DNA of 64,000 bases from Terriglobales bacterium. GTDB lineage: Bacteria > Acidobacteriota > Terriglobia > Bryobacterales > Bryobacteraceae. The stretch spans positions 124,001-188,000 of the forward strand of contig JAIXQP010000042.1 of the NCBI GenBank assembly GCA_027485675.1, given 5' to 3'. The notes under the pieces were generated by a model. That model saw only the letters and a list, made by a program, of their open reading frames with translations, did not search any database and was not told where the DNA came from. This document shows, in pieces, positions 15,129 through 23,325 of this stretch. The first letter of the stretch is position 1. Every line of letters begins with the position of its first letter. Both the position numbers and the translations under genes were made by a program.

Positions 15129-16745
15129 GTGAAGCTTCCGGCGCGCATCAACAAGTATGAACTGCAGCACTTCCTCGGTGGTGGCATGTCGGAGGTGTAC
15201 CGGTCCCGCGATACGGTCCTCGGCCGTACCGTCGCCGTAAAACTGCTCACGCCGAAAGCGGCTCAGGACGCCGATACTCGCGCCCGCTTTCTGCTGGAAG
15301 CGCAGGTATCAAGCTCCGTCGTCCATGAGAACATCATCACGACGTACGACTACGGCGAGGAGGAGGGGATACCGTACCTGGTTCTCGAGTTCCTCACCGG
15401 CAGTACGCTCAAGGATTATCTGGCGGAAAACCCGGACCTGCCGTTGCGGAAGCGGGTTTCCATCGCGCTTCAGGTCGCCCGCGCTCTCGAATACGTTCAT
15501 GCGCGGAAGTTTGTCCACCGGGACGTGAAGCCGGACAACATCCATGTCGATCCGCAGGGGCGGGTGAAACTGATGGATTTCGGCATCGTGAAAACGGAGG
15601 ATGTGACGCTCACCCAGGCCGGTTTCGCGCTGGGAACGCCGCACTACGTGGCGCCGGAACTCGTCATGGGCCAACCGGTAACGCCGCTCGTGGATGTCTA
15701 CTCGTACGGGGCGCTGCTCTACGAGATTCTCGCCGGCCGCCGGGCGATCCAGGCCGATACGGTGGAGCGGATCTTCTATCTCATCCTGCACGAGCCGATT
15801 CCGCTTGAACCGCTTACCCAGGCGGGGGTTCCGGAGCGATTGATCGAGATCGTGCGCGCCAGTATTGAAAGGGATCCGACGAAACGAACCCAAAGCATGG
15901 GGGAGATCGCGGCCGACCTCGAAGATTGGCTGCACGAGAATCCAACGCAGGCCAGTCCGCTGCCGGGCAAGCGCCGGGTGCAGTTGGACAGCCGGATGCT
16001 CTTTAGCGCTGTGGCCGTTGCCGCGGTGCTGGCTCTGGGGCTTGGCTATTTGCTGATCAACAGTGGAAAGGCCGAAGCCCGCCTGGAGCAGCACCAGCGA
16101 ATTGAGGATCCCGCGGGGGACATGATCCTCATTCCCGCAGGCGAAACCACTTTCGGCCCGGAAAACAAGCGGGTGGCCGTTCCCGCGTTCTACCTCGACC
16201 TGGTTGAGGTGACCAATGAAGAGTACGGGGACTTTTGCAAGGCGACGGGCCGGGCTTTCCCCCGGGACTTTCCGCCCGACCAGCCGGGAATGCCGGTGGT
16301 GAACGTCACCCATGCCGACGCCGAGGCCTTCGCCGCTTGGGCGAAGAAACGCCTGCCGACCGCTCTCGAGTGGGAGCGCGCCGCGCGTGGCGACGACGGC
16401 CGGCATTTTCCGTGGGGAGCCGAGTACAAGCCGCAAATGGCAAACATCAGGGATAATCCGGAGATTCAGCGTCGACACGCCGTCTCGGCCGACGCCAACC
16501 GTTCCGGACGCAGCCCCTTCGGCATCCTGCAGATGATCGGCAACGTCAAAGAGTTTACGGCGGATCGCGCCACGCCGACGGCCCTCGCCATTCGGGCCTT
16601 CGCGACCGAGGAAGAGCTCTGGTATGTCGTAAAGGGCGGGTCCTATGAAAGCGGCCTGGCGGAGGCCATCGCGTTCGCCGTCGAGCCGATTCCAGCCAGC
16701 TACTCGGCCCCGGATCTGGGTTTCCGCTGCGCGCGCAGTCCGTAA
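15129..16745 (+). CDS. Ser/Thr protein kinase fused to an FGE-sulfatase-like (SUMF1) domain
   Basis: 538 aa, GTG start with a GGAG just upstream. Kinase domain about 10-270: GGGMSEVY loop, Lys38 (VAVK), HRDVKPDN at 130-137, DFG at 150-152, GTPHYVAPE at the activation-segment end; it appears catalytically complete. Transmembrane helix about 290-310. The extracytoplasmic part, 328-538, is an FGE-sulfatase fold: DMILIPAGETTFG, FYLDLVEVTNEEYGDF, LPTALEWERAARG, FPWG, and the terminal GFRCARSP. The Cys pair that formylglycine-generating enzymes use is absent, so the domain more likely binds a ligand or protein outside the membrane and passes the signal in. Divergent from the sigma factor-kinase-globin operon. 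Confidence 0.92.
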   Translation: MKLPARINKYELQHFLGGGMSEVYRSRDTVLGRTVAVKLLTPKAAQDADTRARFLLEAQVSSSVVHENIITTYDYGEEEGIPYLVLEFLTGSTLKDYLAENPDLPLRKRVSIALQVARALEYVHARKFVHRDVKPDNIHVDPQGRVKLMDFGIVKTEDVTLTQAGFALGTPHYVAPELVMGQPVTPLVDVYSYGALLYEILAGRRAIQADTVERIFYLILHEPIPLEPLTQAGVPERLIEIVRASIERDPTKRTQSMGEIAADLEDWLHENPTQASPLPGKRRVQLDSRMLFSAVAVAAVLALGLGYLLINSGKAEARLEQHQRIEDPAGDMILIPAGETTFGPENKRVAVPAFYLDLVEVTNEEYGDFCKATGRAFPRDFPPDQPGMPVVNVTHADAEAFAAWAKKRLPTALEWERAARGDDGRHFPWGAEYKPQMANIRDNPEIQRRHAVSADANRSGRSPFGILQMIGNVKEFTADRATPTALAIRAFATEEELWYVVKGGSYESGLAEAIAFAVEPIPASYSAPDLGFRCARSP

Positions 16746-16748
16746 TAT
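16743..16748 (+). promoter_or_regulatory. Candidate -10 (TAATAT) for the DUF4139 gene
   Basis: TAATAT begins in the stop codon of the kinase gene and ends 8 nt before the ATG at 16757; TATCCT, 5 nt before the ATG, is an overlapping alternative. No Shine-Dalgarno is seen, so a leaderless start is possible. The gap to the kinase is only 11 bp, so read-through from that gene is also likely. Confidence 0.3.
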
Positions 16749-16756
16749 CCTCAGTT

Positions 16757-19036
16757 ATGAGATTCGCACTGCTGGTTACTTGTGTATCTTTGACCTTTGC
16801 CCAGATACCGGTTAAACGGGTCGTGCTCTATAAGAACGGGGTCGGCTACTTCGAGCACCAGGGGCCGGTGCAAGGCAAGCAGGACGTTACGGTCACGTTC
16901 AGTTCCGGCCAACTGAATGACGTCTTGAAATCGCTAACGGTCCTCGACCTCAACGGCGGCCGGATCACCTCGATTGGCTATGACGCTTCTCTGTCTTCCG
17001 ATCGCAAGCTCAACGAAGTGCGTCTCCCCGTCGGCGAGAAAGGCTCGCTCACGGACTTTCTCGGCGCCATGCGGGGAGCCCGGATTGAGGTTCGCAACGG
17101 CGGTTTGCCGCTCACCGGCCGGTTGGTCAGCGTCGAGCGGAAGACCCGTTCCGGCTCCGGGGCCACGCTCGAAGTCGACTATGTTTCTATCCTTACCGAC
17201 TCCGGTGAGCTGCGGACCGCCGAGGTCTCGCCGGCGTTTTCGGTCCGGCTGCTCGAAAACGGCCTGGCCAATAAGCTGGGGAAGTATCTGGACGTCCTGT
17301 CCGCCGACCGCGCCGCCGATGAACGCAAGGTACTCATCTCGGCCGATGGCGCGGGCGCCCGTAACCTGTTCGTGAGTTACATCAGCGAAGTGCCGGTGTG
17401 GAAGGCGACTTACCGGCTGGTCCTGGGTCCGAAGCCGCTTCTGCAGGGCTGGGCCATTGTCGATAACACCGTGGGGCAGGATTGGGAAAACGTTTCGCTC
17501 TCCCTGGTCGCCGGGGCGCCCCAATCGTTCGTGCAGAATCTTGCGCAGCCGCAGTTCGCCCGGCGGCCCGTCGTCGCGCTGGCCGAGACCATCAATCGCG
17601 CTCCCCAGACGTTCGAGAGCGGCATCGTCATGGGCCAGGCCCGGCTGGCCGGCCGGGTGACCGACGGGACCGGCGGAGGGATCCCCGATGCCCTCGTGGA
17701 ACTCATCGACGCCAACAACGCTCCGGTGCGCCGCGCCGGGACCAACACGAATGGCGAATACTCCTTCGCCGGGCTCCCGGAAGGCGAATTCCGCCTGGTC
17801 ATCAGTAAGCCCGGCTTTGCGATGGCCCGTCTGGACGGGGTCACGCTCCAGGCGGGCGTCCCCGGACGGCGGGACGTGGCCCTTCAGGTTGGCCAAGTCA
17901 GCCAAGCGGTCGAGGTTTCGGCACCCTTACCCGAGATGCAAGCCCAAAGCTCCATGTCCGCTTCTCGCGTACGCAGAGTTGCCGCTCCGCCGCCTCCACC
18001 CCCGCCCGCCGTCCCTATCGCCGAAGCCCGCGCCCAGCTCCCGGTCAACACCCAGGCGCAGGAACTCGGCGACCTGTTCGAATACAAGATCTCGCAACCG
18101 GTCTCCATCGCCCGGAACCGCTCTGCCCTGGTCCCCATCCTGCAGGCGCCGATCACCGTCGAAAAGGTCTCCATTTGGAATCAATCCACCGGCGGCCGTC
18201 CGCAGCGGGCGCTTTGGCTCACCAATTCGACCAACCTCACCCTCGACGCCGGCACCTTCAGCGTCCTGGAGGAAGAAGCCTTCGCCGGCGAAGGCCTACT
18301 CGAACCCATCCGCCCGGCGGAGAAGCGCCTCCTCTCTTACGCCACCGACCTCGGCGTCGCCGTCACCACGGCTCTCGGCAGCGAGCGCCAGCGTGTTTCC
18401 CGGGTCGTGGTTGCCAATGGCATCCTGACTCACCATCGCGCGTTGCACGAAACCCGCACCTACACCATTCGCAACAACGATGCCGCGCCGCGCCTGGTGC
18501 TCATTGAGCACCCCGTCCGCGCTGGCCACCGGCTTATCAGCACGGCCGAACCCGCCGAGACCACCGGCGGGGTGATGCGCTTTCGCGTCCCGGTCCCCGC
18601 GCGGCAGACGGTCGCCTTCCCGGTGGCCGAGACGCGCCCGCTTACCACCACCGTCGAAGTCGGCACGCTCGACCCGAACGCAGTGGCTCGCTTTGCGGCC
18701 GAAGGCAGCCTCGGCCCCGCGGTGGAGGAAGGTCTCCGGCAAGTCCTGGCCCGCAAAGCCGGCCTCGACCAGCTCGAAGCGGAGGACGAAAAACTGACCG
18801 AAGAGCAAGAGCGCATTACGACGAGCCAGGAGCGCCTGCGCGAAAACATGAAGGCTCTCAAGGGCTCCCCGGAAGAGAAGACCCTCGTCCAGCGCTATAC
18901 CAGGCAGTTGGAGGAGCAGGAGACCCGCCTCGCCGATCTCGAAAAGCGGGAGGCCGAACTCAGCACCAAGATCGCCGAGGCGCGGCGCCTGCTCAACGAC
19001 GAAATCGGCAAACTCCGCTTCGACGTAACTCTATGA
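16757..19036 (+). CDS. DUF4139 protein with an inserted carboxypeptidase-regulatory-like domain
   Basis: 759 aa with signal peptide MRFALLVTCVSLTFAQ. The N-terminal part (VKRVVLYKNGVGYFEHQG) is typical of the DUF4139/mucoidy-inhibitor-A-like family. The DUF4139 beta-sandwich core starts near 205 (VSYISEVPVWKATYRLVLG) and resumes after about 430. Between them, about residues 290-385, lies a complete regulatory-like domain (ARLAGRVTDGTGGGIPDALV, NTNGEYSFAGLPEGEF). A Pro-rich linker with a run of prolines follows, then more DUF4139 and a coiled coil at about 665-750 (EEQERITTSQERLRENMKAL). Function is unknown; the inserted domain is the same type that heads the TonB receptors here, so binding at the outer surface is plausible. 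Confidence 0.85.
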   Translation: MRFALLVTCVSLTFAQIPVKRVVLYKNGVGYFEHQGPVQGKQDVTVTFSSGQLNDVLKSLTVLDLNGGRITSIGYDASLSSDRKLNEVRLPVGEKGSLTDFLGAMRGARIEVRNGGLPLTGRLVSVERKTRSGSGATLEVDYVSILTDSGELRTAEVSPAFSVRLLENGLANKLGKYLDVLSADRAADERKVLISADGAGARNLFVSYISEVPVWKATYRLVLGPKPLLQGWAIVDNTVGQDWENVSLSLVAGAPQSFVQNLAQPQFARRPVVALAETINRAPQTFESGIVMGQARLAGRVTDGTGGGIPDALVELIDANNAPVRRAGTNTNGEYSFAGLPEGEFRLVISKPGFAMARLDGVTLQAGVPGRRDVALQVGQVSQAVEVSAPLPEMQAQSSMSASRVRRVAAPPPPPPPAVPIAEARAQLPVNTQAQELGDLFEYKISQPVSIARNRSALVPILQAPITVEKVSIWNQSTGGRPQRALWLTNSTNLTLDAGTFSVLEEEAFAGEGLLEPIRPAEKRLLSYATDLGVAVTTALGSERQRVSRVVVANGILTHHRALHETRTYTIRNNDAAPRLVLIEHPVRAGHRLISTAEPAETTGGVMRFRVPVPARQTVAFPVAETRPLTTTVEVGTLDPNAVARFAAEGSLGPAVEEGLRQVLARKAGLDQLEAEDEKLTEEQERITTSQERLRENMKALKGSPEEKTLVQRYTRQLEEQETRLADLEKREAELSTKIAEARRLLNDEIGKLRFDVTL

Positions 19037-19083
19037 GCCGTTTCTCCCACCGTTGCCGAGTTCGTCGGTAGGAGGGCCGACGC

Positions 19084-19446
19084 ATGGCCGAAACCGTTCA
19101 TCTTTATTTCCGCTCGAGTGGCGGGATCCAGCACCTGCCCGGGCAACTGATCACCCCAGCGGGCGCTCCGAGCACGCAGTTCACGGAGGTATCCGGCCTC
19201 ACTATCGAGACGGTCATCGGGCGTTCTCGCAAATTCGCGTTCCGGGCCCCGCTGAGCCGGCAAGCGGTCTCGGCCATGCCGATCCTGCAGGCTCAGCTCG
19301 CCTCGAAGGAGCCGATCCTGATGGCCGTAAGCACCTTCGGTTTCATCGATGTGACAGGGGCCTTTCGCTCCGTTTGGGTATCGAAAATCGAGGATCATGG
19401 CGCCAGCTTCATGGTGGAGATCAGCGGCGTCAACGCCGGCTACTAG
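19084..19446 (+). CDS. Small orphan protein of unknown function
   Basis: 120 aa, start supported by GGAGG 8 nt upstream. No signal peptide, no membrane segment and no motif I recognise. The composition alternates polar and hydrophobic residues (VHLYFRSS, FAFRAPLS, ILMAVSTFGFIDV, SFMVEISG), so a small all-beta fold is likely. It follows the DUF4139 gene by 47 bp on the same strand and may be co-transcribed. Its reading frame and start site look real, but I cannot name a family. Confidence 0.6.
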   Translation: MAETVHLYFRSSGGIQHLPGQLITPAGAPSTQFTEVSGLTIETVIGRSRKFAFRAPLSRQAVSAMPILQAQLASKEPILMAVSTFGFIDVTGAFRSVWVSKIEDHGASFMVEISGVNAGY

Positions 19447-19452
19447 GCTCCC

Positions 19453-20949
19453 CTAGGGCTGTATCCGCTTGGCCGGCATATCCCGGCCGTTCTGATGCAG
19501 CACCAAGCCGCTCTCCGTGAACGAGATCTGCGCATCCACCACCTTATAGAAAAACTCCTTCGGCGCCTGCGCGTACACCGGGAGCTTCGGTTGCCCGGTC
19601 GCCTGCACCTGCAACTGCGTCCCTTCCCGCGTCACCGTCAACACGAATCCCGGCGCCAGTTCATACCGGCCCACGAATGCCTCCAGCGCCTCCGCCGGCA
19701 AGGCGATCTCCTTCGACGGCAGCACGGCCGCAATGCGCTTCGCCACCGTCTCGCGGCCGCTCTGCTTCAAGGTCAACTGCGCCCCGTCGGCCGCAAACGT
19801 CACTTCCACCGGCGCCACCCGCGCGAAAAACTCCCGCTCCCCCGCGGCGAACAACTCGAACTTCCCCTGCCCCGTCGCCTGCGCCAGCAACTGACCGCCC
19901 TCCTGCGTCACCGTTAACGTAAACCCTGGCGCCAACTCATACCGCCCCACATATTTCGCGAGCACGGCCCCGTCCACCGCCACCGGCTTCTTCACCGGGT
20001 TCAACGCAAACCGCCCCGGCTCCACCAGATGCAGCCCCACGTCGTCCACCCCGATCGAGACGTTCGACAGCACCACCGACGCTGCCCCGGACTTCACCGA
20101 ACAGCCGAGAAACGACCGGAAACCGCCCGTGCCGCCATTGTGCCAATACACGTCCTCCCCGTTCCTCTGCCACGCCAGCGCCACCGGCCCGCGCGCCCGC
20201 GCGAACGCCGCGTCCAGCTTGGTCTTCCGAAAGCCGCACGCTGCCCCGGCGAACAGCAGCATATCGTTCACATTGCTCCGCAGCGCCCCTGCCCCGGCCA
20301 GAACCGGCAGGTCCCAGTGCTTGGCTGGCCGCAGCGCCTCGTCATGCCCGGCCACCAAGGGACCCTCTCCCTTCATCCCCAACGGCGTCAGAATGCGCTC
20401 CTGCACGAGAGCCATGTAATCCTTCCCCGCCCGCAACGCCAACGCATGGCCCAACAATCCCATGCCCAGATTCGAATACTCCTCCCGCGCCCCAATATCC
20501 CGCGGCAGCGTGTAGCCACTCAGAAACGCATAGAGATCCGCCTCCGTGTAATCCGCGTACGGATTGGCCATGTCTTTCGGCTGCAGATTCGCCGGCAGCC
20601 GCGGCAGCCCGGATTTGTGCGTCGCCAAGTCCAGCAGCGTAATCTGCTTCCCTCCGCGCTCGGGTACCTTCACGGTCTTCGGCAGATACTTCGCCACCGG
20701 GTCGGCCAACGCCACCTCGCCGCGCTCCACCATATCCGCGAGCAGCACCCCGGTGAACACCTTCGTAATGGACCCAATCTCGTACACCGCCTGCGCCGGG
20801 CCGAAGGTGGCGACCTCCCCCTTGGCGTTGATCACGCCCGCCGCCGGCTCCTTCATCACCCCCGCCGCCACCCGCTCCCGCAGGATCGCCCCCACATCCG
20901 GACCCTGCGCCATCGCCACGCCCGCGCACAAACCAAGTAGAAACCGCAT
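19453..20949 (-). CDS. Secreted serine hydrolase (class C beta-lactamase/DD-peptidase fold) with duplicated C-terminal domain
   Basis: 498 aa from the ATG at 20949, where a signal peptide begins (MRFLLGLCAGVAMAQ); the upstream in-frame codons overlap the preceding gene. Active-site motifs: Ser60-x-x-Lys63 (SITK), Tyr158-Ser-Asn (YSN) and His270 (HNGG), as in class C beta-lactamases, esterases and D-aminopeptidases. The last 170 residues are a tandem repeat: VGRYELAPGF occurs twice, each followed by a related 75-residue beta-barrel-like unit ending in RETVAKRI or RDMPAKRI (DUF3471-like). Third gene of the cytochrome c/PQQ operon with a 5-bp gap, which is an unusual partner. Resistance is not implied. 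Confidence 0.85.
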   Translation of the reverse strand: MRFLLGLCAGVAMAQGPDVGAILRERVAAGVMKEPAAGVINAKGEVATFGPAQAVYEIGSITKVFTGVLLADMVERGEVALADPVAKYLPKTVKVPERGGKQITLLDLATHKSGLPRLPANLQPKDMANPYADYTEADLYAFLSGYTLPRDIGAREEYSNLGMGLLGHALALRAGKDYMALVQERILTPLGMKGEGPLVAGHDEALRPAKHWDLPVLAGAGALRSNVNDMLLFAGAACGFRKTKLDAAFARARGPVALAWQRNGEDVYWHNGGTGGFRSFLGCSVKSGAASVVLSNVSIGVDDVGLHLVEPGRFALNPVKKPVAVDGAVLAKYVGRYELAPGFTLTVTQEGGQLLAQATGQGKFELFAAGEREFFARVAPVEVTFAADGAQLTLKQSGRETVAKRIAAVLPSKEIALPAEALEAFVGRYELAPGFVLTVTREGTQLQVQATGQPKLPVYAQAPKEFFYKVVDAQISFTESGLVLHQNGRDMPAKRIQP

Positions 20950-20954
20950 GCCTC

Positions 20955-22535
20955 CTATTCTGCCGGAGTGAATAACCCAAAAGTAAATACATGCGTCGCC
21001 GAGCAGATGGTCACATACTGCTGGCCGTCCACCAGGTAAGTGATCGGTGAGGCCGTAATATTCTGGCTGGTCCCGAAGTGCCACAAGTGCTTTCCGGACT
21101 TCGCCTCCGCCGCCACCAGGTGCCCCGCGTCATCGCCGAACAGCACTACGCCTCCGGCGGTCGAGACGGTTCCGGCCCAGGCGGTGGCCGGCCCGGTCAT
21201 TGGATACTGCCAGACGCGTTTTCCCGTCTTCGGGTCAATCGCGCGGAGGAACATCTGCCCCGGCTCGGCGGGAATCTGTTCGCCGCCGGTGCCCGCAAAG
21301 CCGGTCATCGGTTTCGGCTCCTTCGCGGACGACGAGTAGATATCGCACTGCTCAAGAGTCGGCAGATAGAACAGTCCGGTGGCCGGGTTGTAAGAAGGCG
21401 ACATCCAGTTGGCGGCGCCCCGTACGGCCGGGCAGGCCCGGGTGCCGCCCGGCGTCGGATCTTTGCCCGGCGTCAGGATCGGCACGCCCTTGGCGTCGAT
21501 CCCCTTCGCCCAGTCCACCTTGTCGGCGAACTGCGTGGCGCGCAGAAACTCGCCCGTCACGCGGTCGAGCACATAGAAGAAGCCGTTCCGGTTGGGGTGC
21601 ACTACCACCTTCCGCATCTTCCCGGCCCACTCGATATCGAGCAGCACCGGCCAGGACTGGGCGTCCCAATCATGCGTATCGTGCGGCGTGAACTGGAAGT
21701 ACCACTTCAGTTTCCCGGTATCCACGTCCAGCGCAATCAGCGAATCGGAATAGAGATTGGCGCCCAGCCGGTCGCCGCCGTAGAAGTCCGGCCAGGGATT
21801 GCCGGTGGTCCAGTAGAGCAGATTCAAGGCCGGGTCATAGGTGCCCGAAAGCCACGTGGCCGCGCCGCCCCAGCGCAGCGTCTCGTCCTTGCTCCAGGTC
21901 TCGGCCCCGGGTTCGCCCTTGGCCGGCACGGTCCAGAAGTTCCACACCTCTTCGCCGGTCTCGGCGGAGAGCGCCTTCAAAAACCCCCGCGCCCCGCTGT
22001 CGCCGCCGCCCATGCCCACAATGATCTTGTCCTTCACGGCGAAGGGCGCCATGGTGGCGAAGTAGCCCTCTTTGGTGTCCGCGTACTTCTTGTGCCAGAG
22101 CACGGCGCCGGTCTTCCGGTGCAGCGCGACCAGATGGCAATCGGTGGTCACGAAGTAAACCTTGTCGCCCAGAATCGCCGGGCCCCGGTTCACCCGCGAC
22201 CCTTCGGCCTGCTCGTCGCGGTAGACCCAGATTTTGCGCCCCGTCCGCGCGTCCAGGGCGTGCAGTTGGTTCGAATTGGTGACGTACAAAATGCCGTCGT
22301 AGACCACCGGCACCGCCTCCAGCTTCTTGGCGTCCGGCACATGATAAACCCATTTCGCCGTCAGGTTCTTCGCCGTCTGCGTATTGATCTGCGTCAGCGG
22401 GCTATGGCGCTGTCCGGAGTAGCTGCCCGCGTAGGTCAGCCAGTTCGCCCCCGGCCCCGCCAGAATGTCCTCGTACTTCACCTGCGCCGTGGCGGCCAGC
22501 GCGGCCAACCCCATCCACAAAATCACTCGCATCAC
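20955..22535 (-). CDS. PQQ-dependent dehydrogenase-type quinoprotein (eight-bladed propeller)
   Basis: 526 aa with signal peptide MMRVILWMGLAALAATAQ. Blade motifs of the quinoprotein alcohol dehydrogenase family recur: LHALDARTGRKIWVY, LVALHRKTGAVLW, LKALSAETGEEVWNF, LIALDVDTGKLKWYF, LRAIDPKTGKRVWQY. The family's HDTHDWD segment and the WTTGNPWPDF segment are present. The adjacent-Cys disulfide known in methanol dehydrogenases is not seen. It would oxidise an alcohol, aldose or similar substrate in the periplasm and pass electrons to the cytochrome encoded just upstream, whose stop overlaps this ATG by 4 bp. Substrate unknown. Confidence 0.88.
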   Translation of the reverse strand: MMRVILWMGLAALAATAQVKYEDILAGPGANWLTYAGSYSGQRHSPLTQINTQTAKNLTAKWVYHVPDAKKLEAVPVVYDGILYVTNSNQLHALDARTGRKIWVYRDEQAEGSRVNRGPAILGDKVYFVTTDCHLVALHRKTGAVLWHKKYADTKEGYFATMAPFAVKDKIIVGMGGGDSGARGFLKALSAETGEEVWNFWTVPAKGEPGAETWSKDETLRWGGAATWLSGTYDPALNLLYWTTGNPWPDFYGGDRLGANLYSDSLIALDVDTGKLKWYFQFTPHDTHDWDAQSWPVLLDIEWAGKMRKVVVHPNRNGFFYVLDRVTGEFLRATQFADKVDWAKGIDAKGVPILTPGKDPTPGGTRACPAVRGAANWMSPSYNPATGLFYLPTLEQCDIYSSSAKEPKPMTGFAGTGGEQIPAEPGQMFLRAIDPKTGKRVWQYPMTGPATAWAGTVSTAGGVVLFGDDAGHLVAAEAKSGKHLWHFGTSQNITASPITYLVDGQQYVTICSATHVFTFGLFTPAE

Positions 22536-23287
22536 TGTGCTCCCCGCGCCGATAGCCGGCTCAAAAACTTAATCAGGTCCCGCCGCTCGGCTGCCGTCAG
22601 CAGCTCCCGGTAGTTGGCCGGCATCGGGCTGCCCGGTAGGATCCGTTGGTCCGTCACGTCGGCCGCCTTGACGAAATGCAGCTCCCCGGCCTGGTCCTGC
22701 AGCGTGTAGTTGTAGGTGGTGAAGTCCCGCAGCACCCCTTCGAGCGTCTGGCCGGACTTCAAATGCAGGGTTGCGCGCTGATAGCCGGGTGCGATGCGCC
22801 GCCCGGGATCGAGCACCGCCTCGCGGATCAGATTCAATGACCGCTGGTGTCCAATGCTCGTCAGGTCGGGGCCCGACACACCGCCCTTACCGGCAATCGC
22901 ATGGCACCTGGTGCACCCGCCCTTGCCAAAATACAACGCCGCTCCGGCCTTCTCGTCGCCCTCCACGGGAATCTCGTAGGCCGGCGCGGAGAGCCCCCGC
23001 ACATAGGCCATAATCTGCCACAGCTTCTCGTCGGGCAGATTCGTCGGCGGCATGTCCGTTCCTGGCAGGCCGAACTTCAGCGCCTGAAACAGCACCTCGT
23101 CGGTCGACCGCGAAACCGCCCGCCCCGTCATCAGGTTCGGGCCCCGGCCGCCTTCTCCGGTCAAGCCATGGCAGCCCGAACACGAGCTCATATACAGTTG
23201 CCGGCCCGCGGCGACGTCCTCCTGTTTCCAGGCGGGCCGTTGGGCCATGGCGATTGCCGCCAGCACGAACAAGAGAGAAATCCGCAT
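22532..23287 (-). CDS. Dihaem cytochrome c (c-type domain plus Verrucomicrobium-type haem domain)
   Basis: 251 aa from the ATG at 23287, where a signal peptide starts (MRISLLFVLAAIAMAQ). Two haem-attachment motifs: CSGCH at 36-40 and CTRCH at 125-129. The first domain ends with an axial Met segment (GTDMPPTNLPDEKLW). The second follows the TIGR02603 pattern: GPDLTSIGHQRSLNLI, ILDP-like VLDPGRRIAPGY, LKSGQTLEGVL, and a second Met segment near GSPMPANYREL. Probable electron acceptor for the PQQ dehydrogenase; the genes are coupled by a 4-bp overlap. It is divergent from the patatin-barrel gene with 38 bp between starts. Confidence 0.9.
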   Translation of the reverse strand: MRISLLFVLAAIAMAQRPAWKQEDVAAGRQLYMSSCSGCHGLTGEGGRGPNLMTGRAVSRSTDEVLFQALKFGLPGTDMPPTNLPDEKLWQIMAYVRGLSAPAYEIPVEGDEKAGAALYFGKGGCTRCHAIAGKGGVSGPDLTSIGHQRSLNLIREAVLDPGRRIAPGYQRATLHLKSGQTLEGVLRDFTTYNYTLQDQAGELHFVKAADVTDQRILPGSPMPANYRELLTAAERRDLIKFLSRLSARGAQ

Positions 23288-23313
23288 ATCGCAGCCATCC
23301 AGATTGTATTCGA

Positions 23314-23319
23314 TACACT
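23314..23319 (+). promoter_or_regulatory. Candidate leaderless -10 (TACACT) for the patatin-barrel gene
   Basis: TACACT ends 6 nt before the ATG at 23326. No Shine-Dalgarno fits in the remaining GAGGCG at a normal distance. On the other strand TACAAT (23308-23303) lies 15 nt before the cytochrome ATG, so the divergent spacer carries two closely packed -10 elements. Confidence 0.4.
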
Positions 23320-23325
23320 GAGGCG

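Noticed and set aside
19084-19446. Type VI Hcp-like or phage tail tube protein
   Set aside because: The size and beta-rich pattern suggested it, but no Hcp or tail motif and no secretion or phage gene is nearby.
19453-20949. Beta-lactam resistance gene
   Set aside because: The fold and motifs are shared by many esterases and peptidases, and the operon context is redox, so resistance is not supported.
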